The notes under the pieces were generated by a model. That model was given only the letters and a program-made list of their open reading frames with translations, did not search any database and had not been told where the DNA came from. The position numbers and the translations under genes were made by a program. From Cyclaneusma minus (taxonomy: Eukaryota > Ascomycota > Leotiomycetes > Marthamycetales > Marthamycetaceae), in assembly GCA_037179335.1 (NCBI GenBank), contig JAKZHN010000024.1, forward strand, positions 310,001 through 374,000: 64,000 nucleotides of DNA. The letters run 5' to 3'. Shown one piece after another: positions 1 through 9,132 of this stretch. How positions within the stretch are numbered: the stretch's first letter is position 1; each line of letters starts with the position of its first letter.

Positions 1-768
1 TCTGGATTTCTTCCACTGAAATTCTCAGTGCCTTCCATTGTCTGTGTAGTTCTTGTGTCAAGTTCTCCCAGTACCCCAACAATCTCTTGGTCTCTGGCTT
101 GGTGGGAGGAGCCTCATCTGCCATCAACAGAGTTTGGAAGAATGAGTGTCTTTCGTTCAGCAGGGCAATATGCGCTTGCAGCACTGTTCTTTCGTTGCTC
201 AGCCCAGCCATGACCGACTGCAGCCTTTCATAATCGATGCGATACTGCTCGAGTAATATCCACATCCATCTGGGGTTCGGTGGCTCGGGGGCTTTCGCCA
301 AGAGTTGCGCTCTGCCTTCAGCAGCAAGCAAGCTGTGTCAGTAATAAGTCAGTAAGCGTCGGTGGTATCCAGGGAGCTAAGAGTGCTTGCTTACCTTGCC
401 GACTCGTATGCTCTGGGTAGCGCAGCTTCGAGGGCATCGCCGAGAACCGTCACGTTCTCGTCGTACCTCTGTGCGAACGACACGTAGGCTGAATTAGAGT
501 CCTCGACGACCTCGCGACGGCTCGCTTCCCAGGCCAAGACAGAGTTGATGGCTGTGATATCGCTGCTTTTCAACAAGACACCCCGCTGTGTCTCCGATGG
601 ACCAAGAAGTCTTCTGAAGGCCGATGCTGTCTCTTTCTTGTGGAGAATGCGGTCAATCGTGGATTGTGGGAAACCCGCCTTCTCACACCGCTGCCGGAGG
701 TCGCTGGCGCTGGCGCTGCTCAAGGAGAAGGGTCCGTCCATGGTCAAAGAGGGTGAATATGTGGACAT
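1..768 (-). CDS. Coiled-coil-type hypothetical protein, 3' end beyond the left edge
   Basis: Two exons are visible: 768..395 and 332..1, joined by an intron with a GTAAGC donor and a CACAG acceptor. The frame stays open to the window edge, so the gene is 3'-partial. I start it at the ATG at 768; the codon opening the longer frame is TTG. The first exon encodes a Ser-rich N-terminus followed by a charged helical stretch containing EKAGFPQS. The second exon opens LLAAEGRAQLLAKAP and has PNPRW followed by long amphipathic helices. The intron is phase 2 and sits where the gene at 9133-11048 also has a phase-2 intron, just before a similar segment (PDPRY there, PNPRW here), so I read the two as diverged paralogues. 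No catalytic motif is visible and I do not recognise a named family. Function is unknown. Confidence 0.6.
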
Positions 769-992
769 GATCGATCTCGATATGGAGGAAGATGACGATG
801 TTGCGGTCAAGACCCTGATGGGGCTTGGGGGTGGGAGAGTTCAACAGATAGAATTAATCGGCAGTTCTATACGCTAAGCTATACCACTTATTTTCAAAGT
901 CTACGCTTATCTGCACCGTATAGCGGGCGGTGCCTTTGTTTGCATCTCACCTGCGCAGTTGCGAATTCTGCTTTGCGATTGATTCTCCTTCG

Positions 993-1860
993 CTACGCCA
1001 AATACAGCTTCTCATTACAACAAATCCACACTACAAGCTCGCGTTTCCAACAGTTTGAACGAAACATCCCAACCAAAAACCGACTTCCAAATAGTCGACG
1101 ATGAATAACAACTCTTCTCCAGGAAACGGTCCAATGCCTCCTCTCTGTCTCTGGACATGCGAACGTCCTCGAAGCATTGCAAGACTGCTCCTGCAGCTGT
1201 TTTGTAAATCTCGATATTTCTGACACCAGCCAGCCTTCCATGTTACTGCTATCAATCATTCCGGGAATTTGAAGTCTGGAGAATAAGCAGCTCCTGAATG
1301 TCGAAGTGCTCTCCCGGTTTTCCAGTATTCCATTTGCCAAGATCTGGGGAAGCCCCCTTTCTCGGCAAGCGCCTGAAGGTTGCTCATCTCCGAAGAATTG
1401 TTATTGTTCAATCCGAAAGTGACGTGTGTTGTGAGCCACCTCTTTCTGGAGCTTGGTGATAAATTGAGCCTCAGATTTGCCTTCACTACGCAAGCTTCGC
1501 GTCTTTCGCATGCACCTCAGCTTTGAATTTGGCATTATTTTGAATAATAGTATCGGCGGCTTTTTGTAACTCCACCTCTTTCGGCTCAAGCTGCTTTATT
1601 ATTGAAGAAATCTCCTTGTTCTTCTCTCCAACCTCTTTCTGGAGCTTGGTAATAATATTAGCCTCGGATTTGCCTTCGCTAAAAAGCTTTTTTACCTGCT
1701 CATTAATTTGTTCCAACTTGGATTTCGGATTACTCTTTTTCTCCTTAAGCCCATTCTGCAACTCTCGTTGCTCTCGCCGATGTTTTCTTCCCTCGGTGTT
1801 AAGGTTCGCTTTGATCTCTTGAACTTCTCTCTCCTTTGCGAGGGAGGAGAGTTGCGTCAA
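993..1860 (-). pseudogene. Decayed coiled-coil gene relic with an internal duplication
   Basis: The minus strand holds several overlapping open stretches in different frames, none starting convincingly at ATG. The longest (1860-1486) is a Lys/Glu-rich coiled coil. Its segment SEGKSEANIITKLQKEV reappears about 190 bp further on, in another frame, as SEGKSEAQFITKLQKEV. The DNA shows the duplication directly (about 1440-1500 against 1630-1690). A stretch near 1370 reads EKGGFPRS, close to EKAGFPQS in the neighbouring gene. I infer a frameshifted fragment of the coiled-coil family found at 1-768 and 9133-11048. A multi-intron gene is the alternative, but I found no consistent splice set. Confidence 0.4.
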
Positions 1861-1976
1861 GATAGCGCAGATGAGAGAAAATAAATAGAGGAGAAGAATT
1901 CAATATTTATTGAAAGCTGTGCCGGGCGAGATGTAAATGAAGGGGGCGCGGACCGCTATATAATGCAGATAAATGT

Positions 1977-2041
1977 AGAGTCCGAGAACGATGTTGCTCG
2001 CAATTTAATTTATTTGAATTTACACGAAGTTCTCGGACTCT
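1977..2041. repeat. 13-bp perfect inverted repeat around a 39-bp AT-rich loop
   Basis: The arms AGAGTCCGAGAAC (1977-1989) and its exact reverse complement (2029-2041) flank an AT-rich spacer. The element lies between the coiled-coil relic and the 3' end of the P450 gene. It could be a small foldback/MITE remnant or a bidirectional transcript-end hairpin. No target-site duplication is evident. Confidence 0.55.
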
Positions 2042-2107
2042 TTTGTCCAACGTCTGCTTAACCCAGGCACCTTTTTATAAGTACCTTAGATTAGTATGGT
2101 CATAAGG

Positions 2108-3812
2108 CTATGGTGCCCGCGGTACTAGTCGGACTTTCATTTCGTCCTTCTGCCAAGTGGTATACATCTTCTGCCTGTCCAGCCAACCAACAGCTTCAAA
2201 GTCAAGCTCCATGTCAAAGTTCCAAACAACACGCGCCATAACGAGTCTCAACTCGGCATATGCAAGACTATATCGATGTCAGTAAATCGTAATGTAGAAA
2301 GCTTGTGACAGGCTTCACATACCTCTTGCCAATGCAGTTCCGCGGTCCAAATGAAAAGGCCTGCATAGCTGATTTTTTATCCTTCTCGAAACGACCATCC
2401 CCAAGCCATCTCTCTGGAATGAAGGATTCGGGTTCGCGGAAATTGAGTGCGGAGCGGTTCGTTGATAGTTGATGTACTCCAACTGTGTATCCCCCTGGGA
2501 CATATTGGCCACATACAACTTTTCCTGGCTTTGGGACATTGCGAGGGAATGTTCCTGGACCCGGGGGACACAACCTAAGCGCTTCCTCCAGAACAGCGTT
2601 CAAATACGGAAGTTCTGCGGTACTTTGAATGGTGATGTCCTTCTCCTCTGTGAAGCGATTGCGGACTTCGGCGTTCAGTTTTTCAAGTGTACCTGGGTTG
2701 GACAAGAGATAGTATGTAGCACCACAGAGTGCCGTAGCAGTGGTCTCGGAACCGGCTGCGATGGTTACTTGAGAGTTCACGAAGATCTCTTCAAGTGTCA
2801 TGCCCTTTTCTTCGCTAGCTTTCAGGATATACGATACTGCTTCATGTGAGTAGCTGTACACCGTAGATGGATGGGGAAAAAAACTTACAGAAATCGGGCC
2901 GATCGGTTTCTTTCTCTAACCTTTTCTTCACTCGCTCGACACTAAATTCGAACTGTGTATGCCGGGTCTTGAGCAGCTCCTTCGGCACCAAGAGCCACAG
3001 GAGTATGTACGTTATGGGCGTAGGAAAGCGCCGAGCTGCTCGGAGATATGTGCCCGCTTGGAAGATGTCAAAAATGGCATGGATCCACCAATGCCATTCG
3101 CCGTCACGAAGACAGTAGAATGGCTCGCCAAAAGCAAGATCTCCGATGACATCAAAAGTGTAGAAGCTATACCAGGAGACCATATCCACTACGGACGTGT
3201 CTGGGCTTGAAGCTTGCCTGTGTAGCTGATGGATTAAGAGACTGACATAACCGCCAATGACAGACTCCTGCGCCTTCAGTGCTCTTTCTGAGAAAGCTGG
3301 ATTCTGAAGACGCCGCATTCGGCGATGAGCTTCATCATCGGCAGTGAGGATGTTCTCAACACCACTGACGGTTTTGTTCCACCACTGAGCATCTTTCTCG
3401 AAGTTGCCTGTCCCGTCTTTGTTGGCAAAACCTGGTTTACAGTCAGTGGCTATTTAACAGGAGAGCGCTGAAATCGTGAAGAGATACCGTATATGGTGGG
3501 CCATGCTTCAGCGGCGGTGTATGAAAGCTCATCTGGTGCTATGCGGACAACAGTGCCATACTTCTCATGCCATTCCTTTATCTTCCAGTGACTCAGACCT
3601 CGGACGTCCCAAAACAGAGAATAAGCTCTCGTTGCTCCAGCAAGAGGCGGTCCCGGAAATTTACGAAGGGGATGTAGAAAGACGTTGTAGAATAACTTCG
3701 CAGCGACGAATACTGCAACCTGTCATAGAGGTCCATTGGCCTCTGTAAATTAAATGGCGAGAGGATGAGTACATACCGACAGAACTGCCAGCAGCAGCAG
3801 GGCGGCGAGCAT
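2108..3812 (-). CDS. Cytochrome P450 monooxygenase (microsomal, CYP65/isotrichodermin-hydroxylase-like)
   Basis: Five exons: 3812..3777, 3719..3488, 3431..2889, 2836..2323 and 2267..2108, giving 494 aa with all phases matching. The N-terminus is a hydrophobic ER anchor (MLAALLLLAVLSVAVFVAAK) followed by the hinge HPLRKFPGPP. Later come HRRMRRLQNPAFS in the helix-C region, the I-helix motif AGSETT, the E-x-x-R motif as EEALR, PERW, and the heme loop FSFGPRNCIGKS with its axial Cys. Length and motifs are those of a complete class II fungal P450. The family is typical of mycotoxin and other secondary-metabolite pathways. It is transcribed divergently from the prenyltransferase at 5187 across 1.37 kb, so it probably oxidises that enzyme's product or precursor. 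That pairing is inference from position; the substrate cannot be read from the sequence. Confidence 0.9.
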
Positions 3813-5186
3813 GGTCAGATGTGTGTAGTTGCAGGTTTATGGTGTGCCGGGCGGTTTTCTAGGGAGAAAAAGCAAACTGCACCAGTTGACGATGAGACAT
3901 GCGTCGACACATTTCTGAGTGTACATGAAATGTCTAATCTACATAGAATATGTATGTAGATAGCTTCAATGGACTGAATCCCTGAACATGAGCTAGATTC
4001 CCCACGGGGCAAACATTTTCGTCTCAACTGATAAGGTCACCGTCTTTGGCCCCGAGACTTACTGGATCATCCCGTACCGGTTAGGACCATCCACTTTATC
4101 TCCGGGGATATAAACTAGATCATCCTGTCCTGAGAGACTGTGGTGCCAGGTTGGGGCCCTGTGCTGTTGGCAGTGACATCAATAGAGGAAGTTGAATTTA
4201 ACGCGGCGCGGTCGCAAAAGAGGCGGATTGGCAAAAGAGGCGGATTGAGTTTGCATCTACCCTATCGGTCCCTCCGGACGCCGATGCTCCGAGACAACGC
4301 AGATCACAACCCCCAGCCGTCGGCGCAAAATCGCATACTCAAATTCAACAACATAATCAAACCCCCTCCCCCCGTTCGCCCGTCACAGTCGCCAAGACGC
4401 CTAAGCCAGCATACCTATCTCCGATATCACGAACGCTGGTGGAACTTGAGGTCTGGACTTGAAAAGATCTGACTGAACCTCGAATCAACGGGGCTGGACT
4501 TGGAAATCCCGACGTTCTGAATGGAAACCGAAGAGGATGGCGGCCAGGCATATGCTACATGTATCGGGGGACTGCTCCACAAACTTGACTAATCGTGGGC
4601 CCTTCGTCTCGATTTTCCCATCACGGAGTGGTGGGAAAAAGGGCCTACAATTATGCTCTATTTCTCCAGACTTAAGTTTTTTCGGCATTCCATTGAATCT
4701 CATGTTTCCAGTGGGATCTTGATGGACCCAAAATTTGGTGCCCTGGCTTCGTTATCACATGCCTGTACATGTAGAAATCCTCTCCAAGAATACGAAGGTC
4801 GCAACTGATCTTTGCCAGGATTTTCTGACGCTGACTCCAGTCTCCAACCCATAGAACCCCAGTTCTAGATCCCAGCTAACCGCGAGCAATAGATAACGGG
4901 CTTAGCTTTGGGCGCAAGCCAGTGTTCATGGCCGGGAGTCCCTAATTTGCTAGGAACTGGCAAATCTCCTCGACTCTATCCAGCGCGGCCAACTCACACC
5001 GAGTCAAAGGCGTCTGCGCTGCCGAGCGATCACCGCCTTATCGCACTATGTATCGATTGTCTAGAATAAGAATGGCTCGCAATGACGACTCCTGCTCTTC
5101 TTCTCCGCAGTTCTCTGACCGCCGGAGAGGTTTGTTCTGTCAAGAGGAACACACATCTTCCACCGTGATCAAACACGCGCGCCATC
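3813..5186. promoter_or_regulatory. Divergent intergenic region between P450 and prenyltransferase
   Basis: This 1.37-kb gene-free stretch lies between the two divergent starts. It contains a perfect tandem duplication of a 17-bp unit (4214-4230 and 4231-4247), each copy carrying CGGATT, and a TATAAA-like site near 4110. CGG half-sites are the usual contacts of Zn2Cys6 regulators, but which factor would act here, if any, is unknown. I see no coding sequence in it. Confidence 0.4.
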
Positions 5187-6560
5187 ATGGACTCGAAGAA
5201 GTCGAAAATGGCTGAGCTTGCGGTTGCTCAGCCATGGGAATTTGTCAATGCCACCATCCGTTTCCAAAAGAAGGATTCCCAGTTTTGGTGGGACAGAACT
5301 GGACGGATGTTCGCCAAGTTACTGCAACATGCCGGTTACAGCGCCGCTGAGCAATACCGCGAGCTCTTCTTCTATGCCTTGTTCGTCGCCCCAGAGCTAG
5401 GCCCGGCTCCTGACAAGGACGGCAACGTGCAAAGATGGCGAAGCCCGGGCACTCCAGACTCGACGCCAATCGATTTCAGTTGGGAATTCGGAGCCGAGAA
5501 CAATGCGGTAGTTCGTTACTCATTCGAGCCCATTGGACCTGATGCCGGCACGCCTCTCGACCCTTTGAACCAATACGCCACGGATGACTGGATATTTCGC
5601 CTTCAGCAGCAGAACATGGTTCCCGGCCTGGACCTGGAATGGTACGACCACTTTGTGCAGAACATTCTGCCTCATGGGGAGCGGATACGGACAGTTGAGA
5701 ATTTCGTGGAAGAGACAACGCCGAAAGGGGGAACCGTCGTGGCATTGGATATCGAGAAATCCGGCCCAGTCATGAAGATGTACATCTACCCTGGCTTGAA
5801 AGCCGAGGAGCTCGGTATCTCCAATCTTGAGCTCACCAAACAAGCGATTCGAAGCCTGCCTCCCGATCAATATCAATCCCTCAATGTTGAGCCGCTTCTT
5901 GACTATCTCGACAAGGGAACGGCCAAGTGGGGGTTTGAGACGGGAATTCTGGGTATCGATTGTCTAGCACCAAAGGACGCCCGGATAAAGATATACGTAC
6001 GCGCTCGTCATACATCGCTGGAGTACCTCATGGACGCCCTGACGCTCGGTGGCACATACGATCTCTCTGGAAACGAGGAAGCATTGGCAGATCTGAAAGA
6101 CTTCTGGCAAACCTTCCTCGGCGATGCCCCTGACGTCCTCCCCAGCGATGCGCCAGGCCGTGCCAGCCCCGGCTTCTACTACACTGTCGGATGCGGCAAG
6201 GCTGTGTCTCCGAAGGTGTACCTTTCGCCGCAGTACTTCTGCAAGTCCGACACAGACGTTCTGATCCGCTTGAGGAAATATTTCTCGACGCACTCTCTGG
6301 GAAGCAGAACAGATAACTACGAAAGGGCTCTGGAGACCATTTTGTAAGTTGTTCTTACTCACCTTGTGCTGCACCAAGTTCCAGGGCGAGATTTGCTGAC
6401 GTGTTTGCTCTGTCGTAGTGGCAAGGAGACGCTCGAGAGTCGCTGTGGGAGTCATTATTACATCGGCTGTGCCCTGCATAAGAACAAACTCCGACTCGTC
6501 ACATATTTGACTCCTCAGACGTTTGATTGCGAGAAGGATTTGATCAGGTCGCGGAGGTGA
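5187..6560 (+). CDS. DMATS-type aromatic prenyltransferase
   Basis: Two exons (5187..6343 and 6419..6560, intron GTAAGT...CGTAG) give 432 aa, the normal length for the family. Members transfer a dimethylallyl or related prenyl group to an aromatic acceptor, usually an indole, in soluble ABBA-fold barrels. Family features seen are FWWDRTGRMFAKLL near residue 33, PIDFSWEFG at 94-102, VRYSFEPIGPDAGT at 109-122, KIYVRARHTS, and Tyr-rich strands near the end (YYIGCALHKNKLRLVTYLTP). The N-terminal residue that in indole prenyltransferases is Glu appears to be Asp96 here, by my eye alignment, so a non-indole acceptor is possible. It is divergent from a P450. No PKS, NRPS or regulator lies in the flanks; ankyrin and repeat relics follow downstream. 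This may be a small stand-alone pathway or a remnant of a larger cluster. Confidence 0.9.
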
Positions 6561-6888
6561 TAGATGATGTGGGATTCTGGGAAGGGACAAAATGTGCGAA
6601 GGAGTTTTGTGAATTGGTTCTTGGAAAATGCGTCTCGTATGTAATTGTTTTGCTTTTTGGCTTTTTAGTTCGGGTCAATGGGAGTCGTAGCTAAAAAATG
6701 TCTACTACTCGGTAGTCGAGGCGCTGCTCGCCATTCTTCGATATCATTTGAGCAGTTCCAAATACTTTAAGAGACTTTATGACTTTTTTTGATAAATACA
6801 GATAACTTGACAAGTCTTCAATCACTTGAACAGTCCTAATCATTTGAACAATTGCTGATGAATTGGATAAGGTCGGAAAACCCTCAAG

Positions 6889-7282
6889 ATGGATGTACAC
6901 TGTACTACTGTACATGTCCTGTGTCTGCAAGTGCAGGGGTCGACTTTGTCCGGACATGTCAGCAGGGAAGGAGTGAATGCAGTCAATGAATTGTTGGAAT
7001 CGGGCGATGTAATGGATGACGAAGCGAGGTTGTTGTCAATCATGATAGGTTTTCGAGAGAATCTGGCCAGGGGGATGGAGGAATGGGGAGCTCAGGTCAA
7101 GTCAGAGGATGTTGAAATGGAAACGATATTGCACAGTGCAGCTCGGGATGGCAATGTGAAGGCAGTAAAGGTACTGCTAGAGAACGGGCGGATATCGATG
7201 TGAAGAACTTCAACTGGGAGACACTGTCGGACATTGCAAGACGAAAGATACCGGAACACAACTCAAAGGAGCTCAGAAGATA
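6889..7282 (+). pseudogene. Ankyrin-repeat gene relic with a frameshift
   Basis: The frame from 6889 encodes HSAARDGNVKAVKVLLENG near its end, a clear ankyrin helix-turn-helix unit, then hits a stop at 7201-7203. Shifting frame at about 7186 restores ADIDVKNFNWETL and continues to a stop at 7280-7282. This matches the loss of one base in the Asn-Gly-Ala-Asp turn. Only about one ankyrin unit survives, preceded by a helical segment (VNAVNELLESGD). I read it as a decayed fragment of an ankyrin protein, not a working gene. Confidence 0.5.
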
Positions 7283-7730
7283 GGTACGAAGCTGTTCTGC
7301 AGCTCCTAACGATGCACGAGAAGTCTCTTGGCAAAGGAACCCAGCACAGTACATAGACAAATGGGAGATCTCACGGGCATTGAGACATTCAAATCTTGCT
7401 TCTCCAAGCGCACTGCCATATCTCGTAGGCAAGAAGATATATATACTGGAATCAGGGGGTGAAAAATACCGTGGCTTCGAACGTCACGAATGCCGCGGCA
7501 AGTCCAGAGGAACAAAAAGGAAGGCTTCCCACCGAGTGGAGGGCAAGATGATACTTCGCCTGCATACAGGTACTTCATTTGAGAACAGATTCACACCTGA
7601 GAACAAGTTGATCACTCATGAACCTGGAAGATCTCGAGAAATCGACAGAAGAAAAGGTGCTTGGTACAAGAATTGTGAATCGCCCGATTGTCTGCCTCTC
7701 ATAAAGTAGAGTTTGTCCGCAAATGTTCTT
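7283..7730. other. Stretch without a supported gene
   Basis: Open frames of about 90-110 codons occur on both strands, but none has a recognisable motif or good splice signals. The stretch joins the ankyrin relic to the degenerate repeat block. I annotate no gene. Confidence 0.4.
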
Positions 7731-7739
7731 TGATAATTG

Positions 7740-8250
7740 ACAACTAAATTGAAGGCCAACAGCCAGGTTAGCAGCCGACAAATAATTTAGTAACTGGGAG
7801 CCAAATTTACAACTGACAAATAAGCTGACGGCCGACGAATACGTGAACGGCCAAAAGCCAGGTTGATAGCCGACTAATAAGTTAACGACTGAAAGCCGGA
7901 TATACGGCTGAGAGCCAAACTAAAAGCTGATTAATAAGTTGGTGATTAGGAGACAACGGCCGAACGCCAGGCTAATAGCCGACTAACAAGTTAACGACTA
8001 GGAGTCAAATATGTGGCCGACAGATAGGTGAACGCCTGAGAGACAGGTCAACGGTCGACAGCCAGGTCAACAGCCAGGTCAACAGCCAGGTCTGCAACCA
8101 ACAGCCAGGTCTACAACCAACAGCCAGGTCTACAACCGACTACCAGGTTACCGCCCGATAGATAATTCTATATCTGATAGCAAAATTAACGGCCGACAAC
8201 CAAACTGACAGCTAGGAGCCAGGTCTACGGCCGACATAGAATGGGACGAA
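7740..8250. repeat. Degenerate repeat block, about 100-110-bp units, ending in a short minisatellite
   Basis: Three diverged copies begin with a core GCCAGGYTRRYAGCCGAC followed by AATAAKTTARTAACT-like sequence, near 7757, 7856 and 7967. From about 8050 to 8150 the sequence becomes a tight minisatellite built from CAACAGCCAGGTC and CAGCCAGGTCTACAAC. The same vocabulary (GACAGCCAG, GACGGCCGA, AATAAACG) recurs at 61.26-61.37 and 61.97-62.06 kb on both sides of a Gypsy integrase fragment. The block is therefore probably transposon-derived. Confidence 0.6.
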
Positions 8251-8710
8251 AGGAATATTGAAATATTGACAAAATTTAGGATCCAGGTCCATACACATAC
8301 CCTGCATTATATTCCAGGCAGCTGTGTTTTTACAACCAATCAAACAGCCGTATAATGTCAAGCAGGCAGGAGAGAGAAGGGATGTCAAAAGCGATATCCA
8401 TTCTAGGGAGAGCTAGCTGCCCTATGTACTAGGGTAGCTAGCTGGATGAAAGTCTGAGCTACAAAGAGATCTAGACAAGGAGCTAGCGGTGCTCTGCACA
8501 GCTCAACATATAATAGCGCCAGGATTGTGCGCTCTTATACCTGGTCGTAGATCCAAGCTCAAATCCCCTAGAACCTGGGTATATTCCCAAATCTTGTGAA
8601 TTTCTTGCAATCATAAAATCCAGTTCTGTATTTGAAAACAGCATCACGGCCACGGATTTGATATAGTAGACTTGTCAGTATTTTCTCATCAAGTAAATAC
8701 TAGAGAATAC
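8251..8710. other. Gene-free stretch
   Basis: No coding potential is visible. There are short local repeats of GAGCTAGCT/TAGCTAGCT near 8405-8450. I see nothing else that can be named. Confidence 0.4.
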
Positions 8711-8715
8711 GCCTT

Positions 8716-8800
8716 TGGCTGAAGGGTAACGCAGTCCTATAGCAAACTAAGTCGGCTAGAGAAGGCAAACAGGTCTTGGGTTCGACTCCGAGCGCAGCCG
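8716..8800 (+). other. tRNA-like pol III element (SINE head or tRNA relic)
   Basis: An A-box-like sequence TGGCTGAAGGG (8716-8726) is followed about 60 nt later by a perfect B-box GGTTCGACTCC (8779-8789). The 3' end CGCAGCC pairs at five of seven positions with GGCTGAA at 8717-8723. The anticodon arm is not convincing and the T stem has a mismatch, so this is not a functional tRNA. A tRNA-derived SINE head or a decayed tRNA are the two readings. Confidence 0.4.
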
Positions 8801-9132
8801 TGACAGAATTAACAGATTTATTGCTCAAAAACAAACTTGTCGTCTAAGGATAGACTTGTAAGATATTATATAAGAAACACGTTAGTGATGAGGAAGTTAT
8901 GGAAGATGAATTAGGGTTGAAGCAGACGATCTGTATTTGAGGTGCTAGTAGCCGCTTTTCTAGATGCTGCTAGCGCAGAAATTCTACGCTAGAGTCTCGC
9001 AACGGCTAGTAATGCCGTGCGCAAATGAAATATGTATACTACAGTTTAGAGGTATGTCTCTAATCGAAAAGATCTCTGTAAATCCGAGTCCCACAATGGG
9101 CCTTTGCGCTCCATATATCCCCTATATCCCCC
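8801..9132. other. Gene-free stretch downstream of the coiled-coil gene
   Basis: This is the 3' flank of the minus-strand gene ending at 9133. It is mildly AT-rich and has no open frame with identifiable features. A short doublet CATATATCCCCTATATCCCC lies at 9110-9129. Confidence 0.4.

Noticed and set aside
545..877. 110-codon plus-strand frame opposite the left-edge gene
   Set aside because: It is the antisense shadow of a spliced, longer gene with an open second exon; no motif of its own.
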